The notes beneath the pieces are model-generated. The model was not told the DNA's origin, made no database searches, and saw nothing but the letters and a program-made list of their open reading frames with translations. From assembly GCA_003240695.1 (NCBI GenBank), contig QFNC01000005.1, forward strand, positions 1 to 64,000: a stretch of DNA of 64,000 nucleotides. The letters run 5' to 3'. The translations under genes and the position numbers were made by a program. How positions within the stretch are numbered: position 1 is the stretch's first letter; each line of letters opens with the position of its first letter. Below are positions 8,295-17,313 of this stretch, one piece after another. This stretch comes from Pseudoxanthomonas suwonensis. Its GTDB lineage: Bacteria; Pseudomonadota; Gammaproteobacteria; Xanthomonadales; Xanthomonadaceae.

Positions 8295-9446
8295 ATGAGC
8301 ACCACGGTCGGCATTCTGGGCGGCGGACAGCTGGCGCGGATGCTGGCGCTGGCCGGCGCACCACTGGGACTGCGCTTTCTGGTGATGGACACGGCCGCCG
8401 ACGCCTGCGCCGGCCAGTTCGCGCCGTTGCTGGTGGGCGACTTCACCGATCGGGTCGCGCTGGGCCGATTCGCCGACCAGGTGGATGTGGTCACCTTCGA
8501 TTTCGAGAACGTGCCGGCCGCCAGCGCGCACTGGCTGGCCGAACGCCTGCCCGTGCACCCGGCGCCCGAGGCACTGGCCGTCACCCAGGACCGTCTGGCC
8601 GAAAAGAGCCTGTTCCGCGACCTGGGCCTGCCGGTGGGCGATTTCGTCGATGTGCGTTCGCTGCCCGAACTGCAGGCGGCGGTGGCGCGTGTGGGGCTGC
8701 CCTGCATCCTCAAGACCCGGCGGCTGGGCTACGACGGCAAGGGCCAGTTCCGCATCCGCAGCAGCGACGACGTGGCAGCCGCATGGCAGGCGCTGGGTGC
8801 GCAGGCCGAGCGCACCGGTCTGCTGCTGGAAGCATTCATCCCGTTCGATCGTGAGGTGTCGGTGGTGGCGGTGCGCGGGCGCAACGGCGACTTCGCCCAC
8901 TGGCCGGTCACCGAAAACCGGCACGTCGACGGCATCCTCTCCAGCAGTCTGGCGCCTGCACGGATGTCCACAACGCTGGAGCAGGCCGCCTTGGACCACG
9001 CCCGCCGCCTGGCCGAAGCGATGGACTATGTCGGCGTGTTCGCGCTGGAGCTTTTCGTGCATCGCGATGACTTGCTGATCAACGAAATGGCACCGCGGGT
9101 GCACAATTCCGGCCACTGGACCATCGAGGGCAGCGAAACCTCGCAGTTCGAGAACCACCTGCGTGCCGTACTGGGCCTGCCGCTGGGATCCACCGCGATG
9201 CGCGGCCACGCCTGCATGCTGAACTGGGTGGATGAACTGCCCGATCCGCTGCCCGTGCTGGCCCAGCCCGGGGCGCACTGGCATGACTACGGCAAGTCGT
9301 CGCGGCCCGGCCGCAAGGTGGGCCATGCCACGCTGCGGGCGGACACCCCGCAGCAACTGGCCGAGGCATTGCGGGTCGTGGGGGATGCGCTTGCACGCCA
9401 GACACAGGTGCAACCGATCCACAGCCGCCTGCTGGAGCAGCCGTGA
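8295..9446 (+). CDS. purK: N5-carboxyaminoimidazole ribonucleotide synthase
   Basis: 383 aa ATP-grasp enzyme that makes N5-CAIR from AIR, bicarbonate and ATP. Visible landmarks: GILGGGQLARML at the N-terminus, VTFDFENVPA, a QDRLAEKSLFRDLGLPVG segment, ILKTRRLGYDGKGQF (ATP-binding Lys and Gly loop), FIPFDREVSVVAVR, and ELFVHRDDLLINEMAPRVHN with the metal-binding Glu/Asn residues. It is 27 bp after purE and clearly in one operon. Its stop overlaps the GTG start of the next gene. Confidence 0.97.
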   Translation: MSTTVGILGGGQLARMLALAGAPLGLRFLVMDTAADACAGQFAPLLVGDFTDRVALGRFADQVDVVTFDFENVPAASAHWLAERLPVHPAPEALAVTQDRLAEKSLFRDLGLPVGDFVDVRSLPELQAAVARVGLPCILKTRRLGYDGKGQFRIRSSDDVAAAWQALGAQAERTGLLLEAFIPFDREVSVVAVRGRNGDFAHWPVTENRHVDGILSSSLAPARMSTTLEQAALDHARRLAEAMDYVGVFALELFVHRDDLLINEMAPRVHNSGHWTIEGSETSQFENHLRAVLGLPLGSTAMRGHACMLNWVDELPDPLPVLAQPGAHWHDYGKSSRPGRKVGHATLRADTPQQLAEALRVVGDALARQTQVQPIHSRLLEQP

Positions 9447-9910
9447 CGGCGTGGGAATGGCGTGACGTCCTCGCTGACAGCGTGATCCCCGTTCAACTGC
9501 TGCTGGTGCTGGGCTACAGCCTGCACGACTGGCGGCATGGGCTGCGCAGGCGTGCGGTCCGCTGCGGCCTGCTGCTGGCCGCCGGGGTGCTGGCGGTCTA
9601 CGGATGGCAGGCCGTGGATGTGCGGTCTGGACTGTGGCTGCGGGCGGGTTGGGACTACAGCACGCATACAGCGGCAGCCGCGGTGCTGACCGGTTTGCTC
9701 ATCCTGCAGCGTCCCCAGCAATGGGCGGGATGGCTGCTGCTCGGGATTGCCTATGCGGCATTGATGCTGTGGCAGCAGTACCACGGTCTTGCGGACATCG
9801 TCAGTACCCTGCTGGTGATCGGGGCGTCGCTGGCGGTGCCGTGGTGGCTGGCGCTGCGGGATACTCCAAGCGGCGCGGCCGACGAAGGATGCCTTCGCCG
9901 GCCGCAGTGA
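9443..9910 (+). CDS. Unknown integral membrane protein, weakly PAP2-like
   Basis: 155 aa starting at a GTG that overlaps the purK stop (GTGA). Several hydrophobic helices are visible (VIPVQLLLVLGYSL, VRCGLLLAAGVLAVYG, AAAVLTGLLILQ, WLLLGIAYAALMLW, STLLVIGASLAVPWW). The pair of motifs DYSTHTAAAA and YHGLADIVST, with His and Asp placed as in the C-terminal half of PAP2-type phosphatases, hints at a lipid-phosphatase-like fold. The PAP2 family match is only a resemblance by eye. Translational coupling to purK is probably positional rather than functional. Confidence 0.7.
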   Translation: MTAWEWRDVLADSVIPVQLLLVLGYSLHDWRHGLRRRAVRCGLLLAAGVLAVYGWQAVDVRSGLWLRAGWDYSTHTAAAAVLTGLLILQRPQQWAGWLLLGIAYAALMLWQQYHGLADIVSTLLVIGASLAVPWWLALRDTPSGAADEGCLRRPQ

Positions 9911-9933
9911 TGGCGCAGTTCGCGGTGGCGCGG

Positions 9934-10512
9934 TTATTTCAGGTTCTTGGCCACGAAATCCCAGTTCACCAGGTTCCAGAAGTGCTCCAGGTACTTGGGA
10001 CGGGCATTGCGGTAATCGATGTAGTACGCGTGTTCCCACACGTCGCAGGTCAGCAGCGGGGTGTCCTCGCCGGTCAGCGGCGTGGCTGCATTGGAGGTGC
10101 TCACCAGCGCCAGCTCGCCGCCCGGGCGCTGCACCAGCCAAGCCCAGCCGGAACCGAAGGTTTTCACTGCGGTGTCGGTGAACTGCTCCTTGAACGTGGC
10201 GAAGTCGCCGAACGCCTTGGCGATGGCGTCGGCCAGCTTGCCGGACGGCTCGCCGCCGCCCTTGGGCGCCAGGCAGTTCCAGTAGAAGGTGTGGTTCCAC
10301 ACCTGCGCGGCGTTGTTAAACATGCCGCCGCTGGACGTGCGCACGATCTCTTCCAGCGGCTTGTCGGCGAATTCGGTGCCGTCGATCTGCTTGTTCAGGT
10401 TATCCACGTAGGTCCTGTGGTGCTTGCCGTAGTGGAAATCGATGGTTTCGCCGGAAATGTGCGGCTCCAGCGCGGTGCGGTCGTAGGGAAGTGGGGGCAG
10501 TTCAATCGCCAT
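9934..10512 (-). CDS. sodB: Superoxide dismutase (Fe/Mn type)
   Basis: 192 aa, the standard length of cytoplasmic Fe/Mn superoxide dismutase. Metal ligands are visible: His in [15 protein letters not shown], His in [10 protein letters not shown], and Asp/His in [25 protein letters not shown] and the Gly-rich GSGWAWLV favour the Fe form, but metal preference cannot be settled by eye. The frame is open to 10605, but the family start is [10 protein letters not shown] at 10512. It is divergent from grxD, and the 143 bp between them holds a near-palindrome. Confidence 0.97.
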   Translation of the reverse strand: MAIELPPLPYDRTALEPHISGETIDFHYGKHHRTYVDNLNKQIDGTEFADKPLEEIVRTSSGGMFNNAAQVWNHTFYWNCLAPKGGGEPSGKLADAIAKAFGDFATFKEQFTDTAVKTFGSGWAWLVQRPGGELALVSTSNAATPLTGEDTPLLTCDVWEHAYYIDYRNARPKYLEHFWNLVNWDFVAKNLK

Positions 10513-10580
10513 GATGGATACCTTCGAAAGAAAGGGGTGCCGGAAACGGCAGTCGGCGGCGTTTCGCCGCGCGGAGGTCT

Positions 10581-10596
10581 TACACTGTGCATTGTA
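10581..10596. promoter_or_regulatory. Near-palindromic candidate operator between sodB and grxD
   Basis: TACACTGTGCATTGTA reads as TACA-N-TG-NN-CA-N-TGTA, symmetric except for the central and flanking single positions. On the minus strand it contains TACAAT, a good -10-like hexamer for sodB. It sits about 70 bp from the sodB start and 60 bp from the grxD start. Both genes are redox-related, so a shared redox or metal regulator is conceivable, but no known consensus is claimed. Confidence 0.35.
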
Positions 10597-10655
10597 GTTC
10601 CCCACCGCGTTGCCGATCCGTCAACGCCGAACCCATCGATCCCCAGGAGACCGCC

Positions 10656-10976
10656 ATGTCCGTGACGGAGCGCATCCAGTCCACCGTCGACAGCCATCCC
10701 GTCGTGCTGTTCATGAAAGGCACGCCGCAATTCCCGATGTGCGGCTTTTCCAGCCGTGCCGTGCAGGCCCTGAAACAGGCCGGCGCCACCGACCTGCACA
10801 CCGTGAACGTGCTGGAAGACCCGGAAATCCGCGCCAACCTGCCGCGCTATTCCAACTGGCCCACGTTCCCGCAGCTGTTCATCCATGGCGAATTGATCGG
10901 CGGCTGCGACATCACCCTGGAGCTGTTCGAATCCGGCGAACTGGCGCGCATGATTGCCGAGACCGGACAGGCGTGA
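10656..10976 (+). CDS. grxD: Monothiol glutaredoxin (Grx4 type)
   Basis: 106 aa CGFS-type glutaredoxin, a carrier of [2Fe-2S] clusters in Fe-S assembly and iron homeostasis. The active-site motif is FMKGTPQFPMCGFS. SNWPTFPQLFIHGELIGGCD matches the family's glutathione-binding and C-terminal signature. A CAGGAGA ribosome-binding site precedes the ATG at 10656. The stop overlaps the GTG start of the next gene. It is divergent from sodB. Confidence 0.96.
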   Translation: MSVTERIQSTVDSHPVVLFMKGTPQFPMCGFSSRAVQALKQAGATDLHTVNVLEDPEIRANLPRYSNWPTFPQLFIHGELIGGCDITLELFESGELARMIAETGQA

Positions 10977-11737
10977 CAGCGCCGTCCGTCCCGTCCCAGG
11001 TCGCGTCCCTGCAGGATCGCGTAATCCTGGTCACCGGTGCCCATGGCGGGCTGGGAAGCGCGGTGGCCCGCGCCTGTGCCCGTGCCGGTGCGCAGGTGAT
11101 CCTGCTGGGGCGCAAGCTGCCACGCTTGAACCGCCTGTACGACAGCATTGTCCAGGACGGCGACCAGGCGGTGCTGTATCCGCTGGACCTGTCCGGCGCC
11201 AGTCCAGACGACTACGCCACCCTGGCCGAACGCATCGGCGATGAACTGGGTGCGTTGCACGGCATCGTGCATGCAGCCGCCGAATTCCCCGGACTCACTC
11301 CGCTGTCGCATGCCAAACCGATGGATCTGGCGCTGGCCGTGCATGTCAACCTGACCGCGCCGTGCTGGCTCACCCAGGCCTGCCTGCCGCTGCTGCAGCG
11401 CGCTGGCGATGGCTGTGTGCTGTGGCTGATCAACCGGCCGGCCGGCAGCGGCAAGGCCTACTGGGGCGCCTACGGCATGGCGCAGGCGGCACTGCAGTCG
11501 CTGGTGCCGATGCTGCAGGCCGAGCAGGGCTCGACCGGGGTGCGCATCACCGGGCTGGAAGCACCGCCCATGCGCACGGCGCTGCGTGCCCGCGCCTACA
11601 CCGAAAACACCGATCGCGCCGCCGTGGATCCGGCACGGGTGGCCGATGCCTGCGTGCAGCTGCTGTCGCCTGCGGCGGCCGACCGGCGCGGCAGCATCTG
11701 CGCGTTCACCGATGCCGGACTGCGCTGCGCGGCATGA
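10973..11737 (+). CDS. Short-chain dehydrogenase-like protein (YciK-like) lacking catalytic Lys
   Basis: 254 aa Rossmann-fold protein starting at GTG (GTGA overlap with grxD). The cofactor loop TGAHGGLGSAVA and strand/loop VHAAAEFPGL are present, and length and layout fit the YciK-type SDR group. At the active site the usual YxxxK reads YGMAQ, with Gln for Lys, and the stretch before it (LWLINRPAGSGKAYWGAY) has no obvious catalytic Ser at the expected place. It may bind NAD(P) without normal dehydrogenase chemistry. The 4 bp overlap with marC-like downstream completes a grxD-SDR-MarC operon. Confidence 0.88.
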   Translation: MTAPSVPSQVASLQDRVILVTGAHGGLGSAVARACARAGAQVILLGRKLPRLNRLYDSIVQDGDQAVLYPLDLSGASPDDYATLAERIGDELGALHGIVHAAAEFPGLTPLSHAKPMDLALAVHVNLTAPCWLTQACLPLLQRAGDGCVLWLINRPAGSGKAYWGAYGMAQAALQSLVPMLQAEQGSTGVRITGLEAPPMRTALRARAYTENTDRAAVDPARVADACVQLLSPAAADRRGSICAFTDAGLRCAA

Positions 11738-12327
11738 CCATCGCCTCGGTCGCCCTGCTGCTGTTCCTGATCCTGGATCCGCTGGGCAACATTCCGGTGT
11801 TCCTGAGTCTGCTGCGCGGGATTCCGCCACACCGGCAGCGCCGCATCCTGGCCCGTGAGCTGCTGATCGCGCTCGCAGTGCTGATGGGCTTCCTGTGGGG
11901 CGGCCGCTATGCCCTGGAAGCGATGCACCTGCGCCAGGAGTCGGTATCGATCGCCGGCGGCATCGTGCTGTTCCTGATCGGCATCCGCATGATCTTCCCG
12001 CCGCCGGAAGGCCTGATGGGCGAATTGCCCGACGGGGAACCGTTCATTGTGCCGATGGCCATCCCGATGATCGCCGGGCCGTCCGGCATGGCCGCGGTGA
12101 TGCTGATCAGCAGCCAGGAACCCGGTCGCATGGGCGAATGGAGCCTGGCCCTGTTCCTGGCCTGGGCGGCGACGGCGGCCATCCTGTTCAGCGCCACCTA
12201 TCTGTACAAGTGGCTGGGTCAGCGCGCCCTGATCGCCATCGAACGTCTGATGGGCATGTTGCTGGTGGCCATTTCGGTGCAGATGTTCCTGGATGGCCTC
12301 GCCACCTATCTCAAGCCGGTCGCGTAA
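11734..12327 (+). CDS. MarC family integral membrane protein
   Basis: 197 aa. Six hydrophobic segments and family motifs are visible: LFLILDPLGNIPVFLSLL at the N-terminus, SIAGGIVLFLIGIRMI in the middle, and VPMAIPMIAGPSGMAAVML, the typical MarC/YhgN signature. The protein sits in the inner membrane and its transport role is not established for the family. It starts by ATGA overlap with the upstream SDR gene and is the last gene of the grxD operon. Confidence 0.92.
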   Translation: MTIASVALLLFLILDPLGNIPVFLSLLRGIPPHRQRRILARELLIALAVLMGFLWGGRYALEAMHLRQESVSIAGGIVLFLIGIRMIFPPPEGLMGELPDGEPFIVPMAIPMIAGPSGMAAVMLISSQEPGRMGEWSLALFLAWAATAAILFSATYLYKWLGQRALIAIERLMGMLLVAISVQMFLDGLATYLKPVA

Positions 12328-12382
12328 CCCGCCGAGCCACGATGTTGCGGTGCAAGAAAACGCATTGCGATTCGTCACGGCC

Positions 12383-12412
12383 TTGTCACATTTCGGCCCT
12401 AGCCTGTTAAAC
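12383..12412 (+). promoter_or_regulatory. Candidate sigma-70 promoter for the TonB-dependent receptor
   Basis: TTGTCA at 12383-12388 and TTAAAC at 12407-12412 are separated by 18 bp in an unusually A/T-rich pocket of the 209 bp gap before the receptor. A GTTAAC hexamer follows within 10 bp. The distance to the ATG (about 125 bp) implies a long 5' leader. Confidence 0.4.
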
Positions 12413-12536
12413 TGACGTTAACGGTCGGCGCTGCCGATCGTCGCCATCGCAGAACCCACCATCAGGCACGACCCAGGGTCGGGTCTGTCTTGCGTACATC
12501 GCACCACCATCCATCGTTCCTTCGAGGCAATCAGCA

Positions 12537-15500
12537 ATGACTCATACCAATCGCGTCCGGATCTCCCGGCTCTCGCTCGGCCTGATCGCGGCCCTGGCTG
12601 CAGCGCCCGTGTTCGCGCAGAGCACCTCCGCAGGCGTCAGCGGCACCGTGCTGGATGCCAGCGGGCAGCCGGTTGCCGGCGCCGAAGTGACGATCACCCA
12701 CGTCGAGTCGGGCACCGTCAGCCGCGCCACCACCGATGCCAGCGGCAACTACACCGCGCGCGGCCTGCGCGTGGGCGGCCCCTACAGCATCAGCGTGAAC
12801 AAGGCCGGTGCGGGCACCGCCAGCCAGGACGACGTGTACCTGACCCTGGACCGTGTGGCCGACGTGGATGCCGTGCTGAACGCCGACGTGTCCACCCTTG
12901 AAACCGTGGTGGCCACCGCCTCGCGCGTGCCCGACGTGTTCCAGACCGACAACAAGGGCCTGGGTACCAACCTGAGCCGCCAGGAAATCGACAACGCGCC
13001 CACGCCGGGCCGTTCGATCCAGAACATCGCGCGCCTGGATCCGCGCGTCAACATCACCGACCGCGCCCGCGGCGAGATCTCCGCGCTGGGCCAGAACAGC
13101 CGCATGAACAACATCAGCGTCGACGCGGTCGGCGTGAACGATCCCTTCGGCCTGGAAGCCAACGGCCTGCCGTACGTGGGTACCCCGATCTCGCAGGATT
13201 CGATCGAGGAATACAGCATCTCCACCGCCAACTACGACGTCACCAGCACCCGTTCGGTGGGTGCCAGCATCAATGCGGTCACCAAGACCGGCACCAATGA
13301 GTTCCACGGCTCGCTGTACTACGCCTTCCGCAATGCCGACGGCATGATCAGCGACAAGCCGAACGAGTACGCCGGTTTCGACAAGGAATGGACCGGCGGC
13401 GTGACCCTGGGCGGCCCCATCATCAAGGACAAGCTGTTCTTCTTCGCCAGCTACGAAAAAAGCATGATCAAGGCGCCAGGCCCGGACTACGGTCCGGTCG
13501 GTTCGGGTGCCACCAACGAAATCGCCAACCTCAGCCAGGCGCAGCTGGACGAGATCATCAACATCGCCACGGCCTATGGCATGCGTCCCGGCGACCTGCA
13601 GTCCGCATCCGTGGATACCGACAGCGAGCGCTTCCTGGCCAAGATCGACTGGAACATCAACGATTTCCACCGTCTGAGCTTCCGTTACAACCAGGTGGAT
13701 GAAGTGGAGCCGGTGCTGGGTGGTTTCAGCAACACGGGCATCGGTCTGTCCAGTTACTGGTATGCGCGCAACCGCAAGAACCGCAATTACGTGCTGAACT
13801 CCTACAACGACTGGTCGGACACATTCTCCAGCGAAGCCTCGCTGTCGTATACCGACTACGAAGTGCTGCGCGACGGCTTGCTGGGCGATCAACCGCAGGT
13901 CACCGTGCGCCTTGGCGTGGATGCACAGGGCCGACCGAACGGCAGCGGACCTTTCGTCAGTTTCGGCGAGGAGCAGTTCTCCCACTACAACGTACTCGGC
14001 GTGAAGACCTGGAAGGCGTTCTTCGCCGGAAACCTGTACCTGGGCGATCACACCTTGAAGGCGGGTTTCGACTACCAGTCGGACAAGTTCTACAACCTGT
14101 TCGGCCGCACCCAGTTCGGTTCGTATACCTTCGATGGCATCAATGCCTTCCGTAATGGCCAGTATGCCCAATACGACCTGTATCAGCCGGCACCGGGCTA
14201 TACCTTGGCGGATGTGGCGGCGGAGTGGTCGCTGAAGCAGTACGGTTTCTTCCTGCAGGACACCTGGCAGGCCACCGACAACCTGTCGCTGACCTTCGGC
14301 GTGCGCTACGACCTGCCCAAGACCAGCGACAAGCCGCTGTACAACGCTGCGTTCGACACCGCCTTCGGTTTCCGCAACGACCAGACCATCGACGGCAATG
14401 GCGTGGTGCAGCCGCGCTTCTCGTTCAACTACCAGTTCAACACCGACCTGATGGCGCAGCTGCGTGGCGGCATCGGCCTGTTCCAGGGCAACACCCTGGG
14501 CGTGTGGCTGACCAACCCCTACCAGAACAACGGCCTGACGGTGTCGACGTACTCTGCACGCTCGTCGGTCAATCCGGCTTTCCCGCAGCTGTATCCCTTC
14601 ACTGCCGATCCGTACAACCAGAACGTGCCGCCGCGCAGCAGCAGCCAGATGGTGGTGGATACTTTGTCCGACGACTTCAAGCAGCCCACCGTGTGGAAGG
14701 CCAGCCTGGCATTCGACAAGGAACTGCCGTTCTGGGGCCTGATCGGCTCGATCGAGTGGCAGGGTCTGAAGGTCAAGGATGGCGTGTACTACCGCAACCT
14801 GAACATCGGTGCGCCGACCGGCGTGCTGCCGGATGGTCGCTTCACCTACTACCGCAATCCGACCGGTGGCCCGCTGAACAACACGCAGCGCGCCGGTGCC
14901 AATCCGGCATTCGGCCAGGCCATCACCGTGCTGGACAACACCAGCGAGGGTGATGCCAATTACCTGACCCTGGGACTGAAGAAGCCGTTTGCCAACAACT
15001 GGTCGGCCTCGCTCAGTTACACCATGGGTCGTGCCACCGAAGTGAACCCGGCCACCTCGTCGCAGGCCAGTTCCAACTTCAGCAACAACGTGTGGATCAA
15101 CCCGAACGAGGAAGTGGCCGGTGTGTCGAATTACTCGATCAAGGACCGCATCAACGCCTCGATCGTGTGGAGCAAGGCCCTGTTCGGCGACTACCAGACC
15201 AGCATCTCGGCGTTCTACGATGGTCACAGTGGCCAGCCGTACAGCTGGGTGTTCGGCAACGATGCCAATGGCGATTCCTACAGCCGCGATCTGGTCTACA
15301 TCCCCAACCGCGGCGATGTGGTGTTCCAGGCCGGCACCACGGCCGCCCACATCGAGCAGTTCTACAACTTCATCGGCAGCGATCCGTATCTGGCCGCTCA
15401 CCGTGGCCAGATCGCCAGTCGCAACCGCTCGGTCGCGCCTTGGGTGAATCAGGTCGACCTGTCGTTGCGCCAGGAGCTGCCGGGCTTCATGGAAGGCCAC

Positions 15501-15788
15501 AAGGCCGAAGTGCGCCTGGACTTCTACAATGTGCTGAACATGATCGACAAGGACTGGGGCGTGGAGGAGCGCATCGGCTTCCCGTTCGTGCGCACGCTGG
15601 CCAATTACCAGGGCGTGTGCACCAGCGGTGACAGCCGTCCCGAATGCGGAGCGCCCGGTTCCGCCGGCAAGTACATCTACGGGCTGCCCACGCGCAACGG
15701 CAACTACGCGCCGGGCCAGTACGAGGTGTACGACGAGAAGGCCGTGTCGCGCTGGTCGGTGCTGGCCACCTTCCGCTACACCTTCTGA
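12537..15788 (+). CDS. Oar-type TonB-dependent outer-membrane receptor with N-terminal carboxypeptidase-regulatory-like domain
   Basis: 1083 aa. Signal peptide to about residue 29 (AAPVFAQ). A carboxypeptidase-regulatory-like beta domain spans about 33-120 (VSGTVLDASGQPVAGAEVTI, TTDASGNYTARGL). A plug region follows (LETVVATASRVPDVF; SRMNNISVDAVGVNDPFG), then a long beta-barrel rich in aromatic/Asp/Asn strands and a C-terminal strand ending in Phe (VLATFRYTF). It should import an unknown substrate using TonB energy. A tonB gene lies at 50838-51563. Its own terminator follows, so it is probably monocistronic. Confidence 0.93.
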   Translation: MTHTNRVRISRLSLGLIAALAAAPVFAQSTSAGVSGTVLDASGQPVAGAEVTITHVESGTVSRATTDASGNYTARGLRVGGPYSISVNKAGAGTASQDDVYLTLDRVADVDAVLNADVSTLETVVATASRVPDVFQTDNKGLGTNLSRQEIDNAPTPGRSIQNIARLDPRVNITDRARGEISALGQNSRMNNISVDAVGVNDPFGLEANGLPYVGTPISQDSIEEYSISTANYDVTSTRSVGASINAVTKTGTNEFHGSLYYAFRNADGMISDKPNEYAGFDKEWTGGVTLGGPIIKDKLFFFASYEKSMIKAPGPDYGPVGSGATNEIANLSQAQLDEIINIATAYGMRPGDLQSASVDTDSERFLAKIDWNINDFHRLSFRYNQVDEVEPVLGGFSNTGIGLSSYWYARNRKNRNYVLNSYNDWSDTFSSEASLSYTDYEVLRDGLLGDQPQVTVRLGVDAQGRPNGSGPFVSFGEEQFSHYNVLGVKTWKAFFAGNLYLGDHTLKAGFDYQSDKFYNLFGRTQFGSYTFDGINAFRNGQYAQYDLYQPAPGYTLADVAAEWSLKQYGFFLQDTWQATDNLSLTFGVRYDLPKTSDKPLYNAAFDTAFGFRNDQTIDGNGVVQPRFSFNYQFNTDLMAQLRGGIGLFQGNTLGVWLTNPYQNNGLTVSTYSARSSVNPAFPQLYPFTADPYNQNVPPRSSSQMVVDTLSDDFKQPTVWKASLAFDKELPFWGLIGSIEWQGLKVKDGVYYRNLNIGAPTGVLPDGRFTYYRNPTGGPLNNTQRAGANPAFGQAITVLDNTSEGDANYLTLGLKKPFANNWSASLSYTMGRATEVNPATSSQASSNFSNNVWINPNEEVAGVSNYSIKDRINASIVWSKALFGDYQTSISAFYDGHSGQPYSWVFGNDANGDSYSRDLVYIPNRGDVVFQAGTTAAHIEQFYNFIGSDPYLAAHRGQIASRNRSVAPWVNQVDLSLRQELPGFMEGHKAEVRLDFYNVLNMIDKDWGVEERIGFPFVRTLANYQGVCTSGDSRPECGAPGSAGKYIYGLPTRNGNYAPGQYEVYDEKAVSRWSVLATFRYTF

Positions 15789-15813
15789 TCGACCCCGATC
15801 GGGTTTCACGAAA

Positions 15814-15840
15814 CGGCCGGAGCGATCCGGCCGTTTTCCT
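15814..15840 (+). terminator. Rho-independent terminator of the TonB-dependent receptor
   Basis: A perfect 7 bp G/C stem CGGCCGG...CCGGCCG with a 6-base loop (AGCGAT) is followed directly by TTTTCCTTTG. It starts 26 bp after the receptor stop codon and ends before the ppnN start. Confidence 0.85.
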
Positions 15841-15873
15841 TTGTGCGGATGTCTGCGGTACAGTGCGCCGACC

Positions 15874-17313
15874 ATGAAAAACGACAACTCACACTCAATT
15901 CCCGACGGCGTGCTGCTGCCGACCGTCGACACCAGCATCTATCCCCGTGGCGGCCTGGACGTGCTCTCGCGCGAAGAAGTCGCCCGCCTGCGCGATGCGT
16001 CCAGCGGCGGCATGCACGAACTGCTGCGCCGCTGCGCGCTGGCGGTGCTGACCAGCGGCAGCGCCTCGGACGATCCGCGCGCCGCACGCGAGCTGTATCC
16101 GGACTTCGACATCGAGGTGCTGCAGCAGGATCGCGGCGTGCGCATCGAACTGCGCAACGCACCGGCCATGGCCTTCGTGGACGGGCACATCATCCGCGGC
16201 GTGGCCGAGCTGCTGTTCGCGGTGGTGCGCGACATCGCCTACACCGCGATCGAGCTGGGGCCGGAATACGAAGCCGAACTGCAGACCAGCGCCGGCATCA
16301 CCGATGCGGTGTTCCGGCTGCTGCGCAACGCCCGCATCCTGCATCCGGCCGAACCCAACTTGGTGGTGTGCTGGGGCGGGCATTCGATCGGCCGCGACGA
16401 ATACATGTACACCAAGCAGGTGGGCTACGAACTGGGCCTGCGCGGCCTGGACATCTGCACCGGCTGCGGCCCGGGGGCGATGAAGGGACCGATGAAGGGC
16501 GCCACCATCGCCCACGCGAAGCAGCGCCGCCGCCGCACCCGCTACATCGGCATCACCGAGCCGGGCATCATCGCCGCCGAATCGCCGAATCCGATCGTCA
16601 ACCACTTGGTGATCATGCCGGACATCGAGAAACGCCTGGAAGCGTTCGTGCGCATGGCGCACGGCATCATCGTGTTCCCCGGTGGCGTGGGCACGGCCGA
16701 GGAAATCCTGTACCTGCTGGGCATCCTGCTGCAGGAGGAGAACGCCGATCTGCCGTTCCCGCTGGTGCTGACCGGCCCCAGTGCATCGGCCGCCTATTTC
16801 GAGCAGATCGACCAGTTCATCCGCCTCACCCTGGGCGAGGCCGCCACGCGCCGCTACCGCATCATCGTGGGCGACTGCGCCGAAGTGGCGCGGGAAATGG
16901 CCGCCGGTGTGCGCAAGGTGCGCGAATACCGCGTGGCACAGAAGGATTCCTTCTATTTCAACTGGTCGGTGGAGATTCCGCTGCCGTTCCAGCAGCCGTT
17001 CGTTCCCACCCACGAAGCGATGGCCGCACTCGACCTGCACCACGGCCGCAAGCCGCACGAACTGGCGGCCGACCTGCGGCGGGCGTTTTCCGGTATTGTG
17101 GCCGGCAACGTGAAGGAAGACGGCATGCACCGCATCGAGCAGTTCGGTCCGTTCCGCATCAACGGCGCGCCGGACATCATGCAGGCGCTGGACGCCCTGC
17201 TGCGCGCGTTCGTGCAGCAGCGCCGCATGAAGATCGCCGGCGACTACAAGCCCTGCTACGTCATCGAGGCGCCGTCCCAGCCTGCACTGGCGACACTGGC
17301 AGCGTCACGCTGA
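15874..17313 (+). CDS. ppnN: Nucleotide 5'-monophosphate nucleosidase PpnN (LOG-family, YgdH)
   Basis: 479 aa. PpnN cleaves purine and pyrimidine nucleoside monophosphates to base and ribose 5-phosphate and responds to (p)ppGpp in E. coli. The central LOG-type catalytic motif is FPGGVGTAEEILYLLGIL, preceded by VVCWGGHSIGRDEY and CTGCGPGAMKGPMKGA. N- and C-terminal extensions typical of YgdH surround it. The ATG at 15874 gives the usual N-terminus. The last 53 bp overlap, tail to tail, with the histidine kinase gene on the opposite strand. Confidence 0.94.
   Translation: MKNDNSHSIPDGVLLPTVDTSIYPRGGLDVLSREEVARLRDASSGGMHELLRRCALAVLTSGSASDDPRAARELYPDFDIEVLQQDRGVRIELRNAPAMAFVDGHIIRGVAELLFAVVRDIAYTAIELGPEYEAELQTSAGITDAVFRLLRNARILHPAEPNLVVCWGGHSIGRDEYMYTKQVGYELGLRGLDICTGCGPGAMKGPMKGATIAHAKQRRRRTRYIGITEPGIIAAESPNPIVNHLVIMPDIEKRLEAFVRMAHGIIVFPGGVGTAEEILYLLGILLQEENADLPFPLVLTGPSASAAYFEQIDQFIRLTLGEAATRRYRIIVGDCAEVAREMAAGVRKVREYRVAQKDSFYFNWSVEIPLPFQQPFVPTHEAMAALDLHHGRKPHELAADLRRAFSGIVAGNVKEDGMHRIEQFGPFRINGAPDIMQALDALLRAFVQQRRMKIAGDYKPCYVIEAPSQPALATLAASR

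Noticed and set aside
10610..10972. An upstream extension of the SDR gene through grxD
   Set aside because: These codons lie in the wrong frame of grxD; the GTG at 10973 is the overlap-coupled start.
12531..15938. A 1135-codon open frame antisense to the TonB-dependent receptor
   Set aside because: It mirrors the receptor's codons, has His/Val/Gly/Arg-rich low-information sequence with no domain, and the receptor has a clear signal peptide, motifs and terminator.
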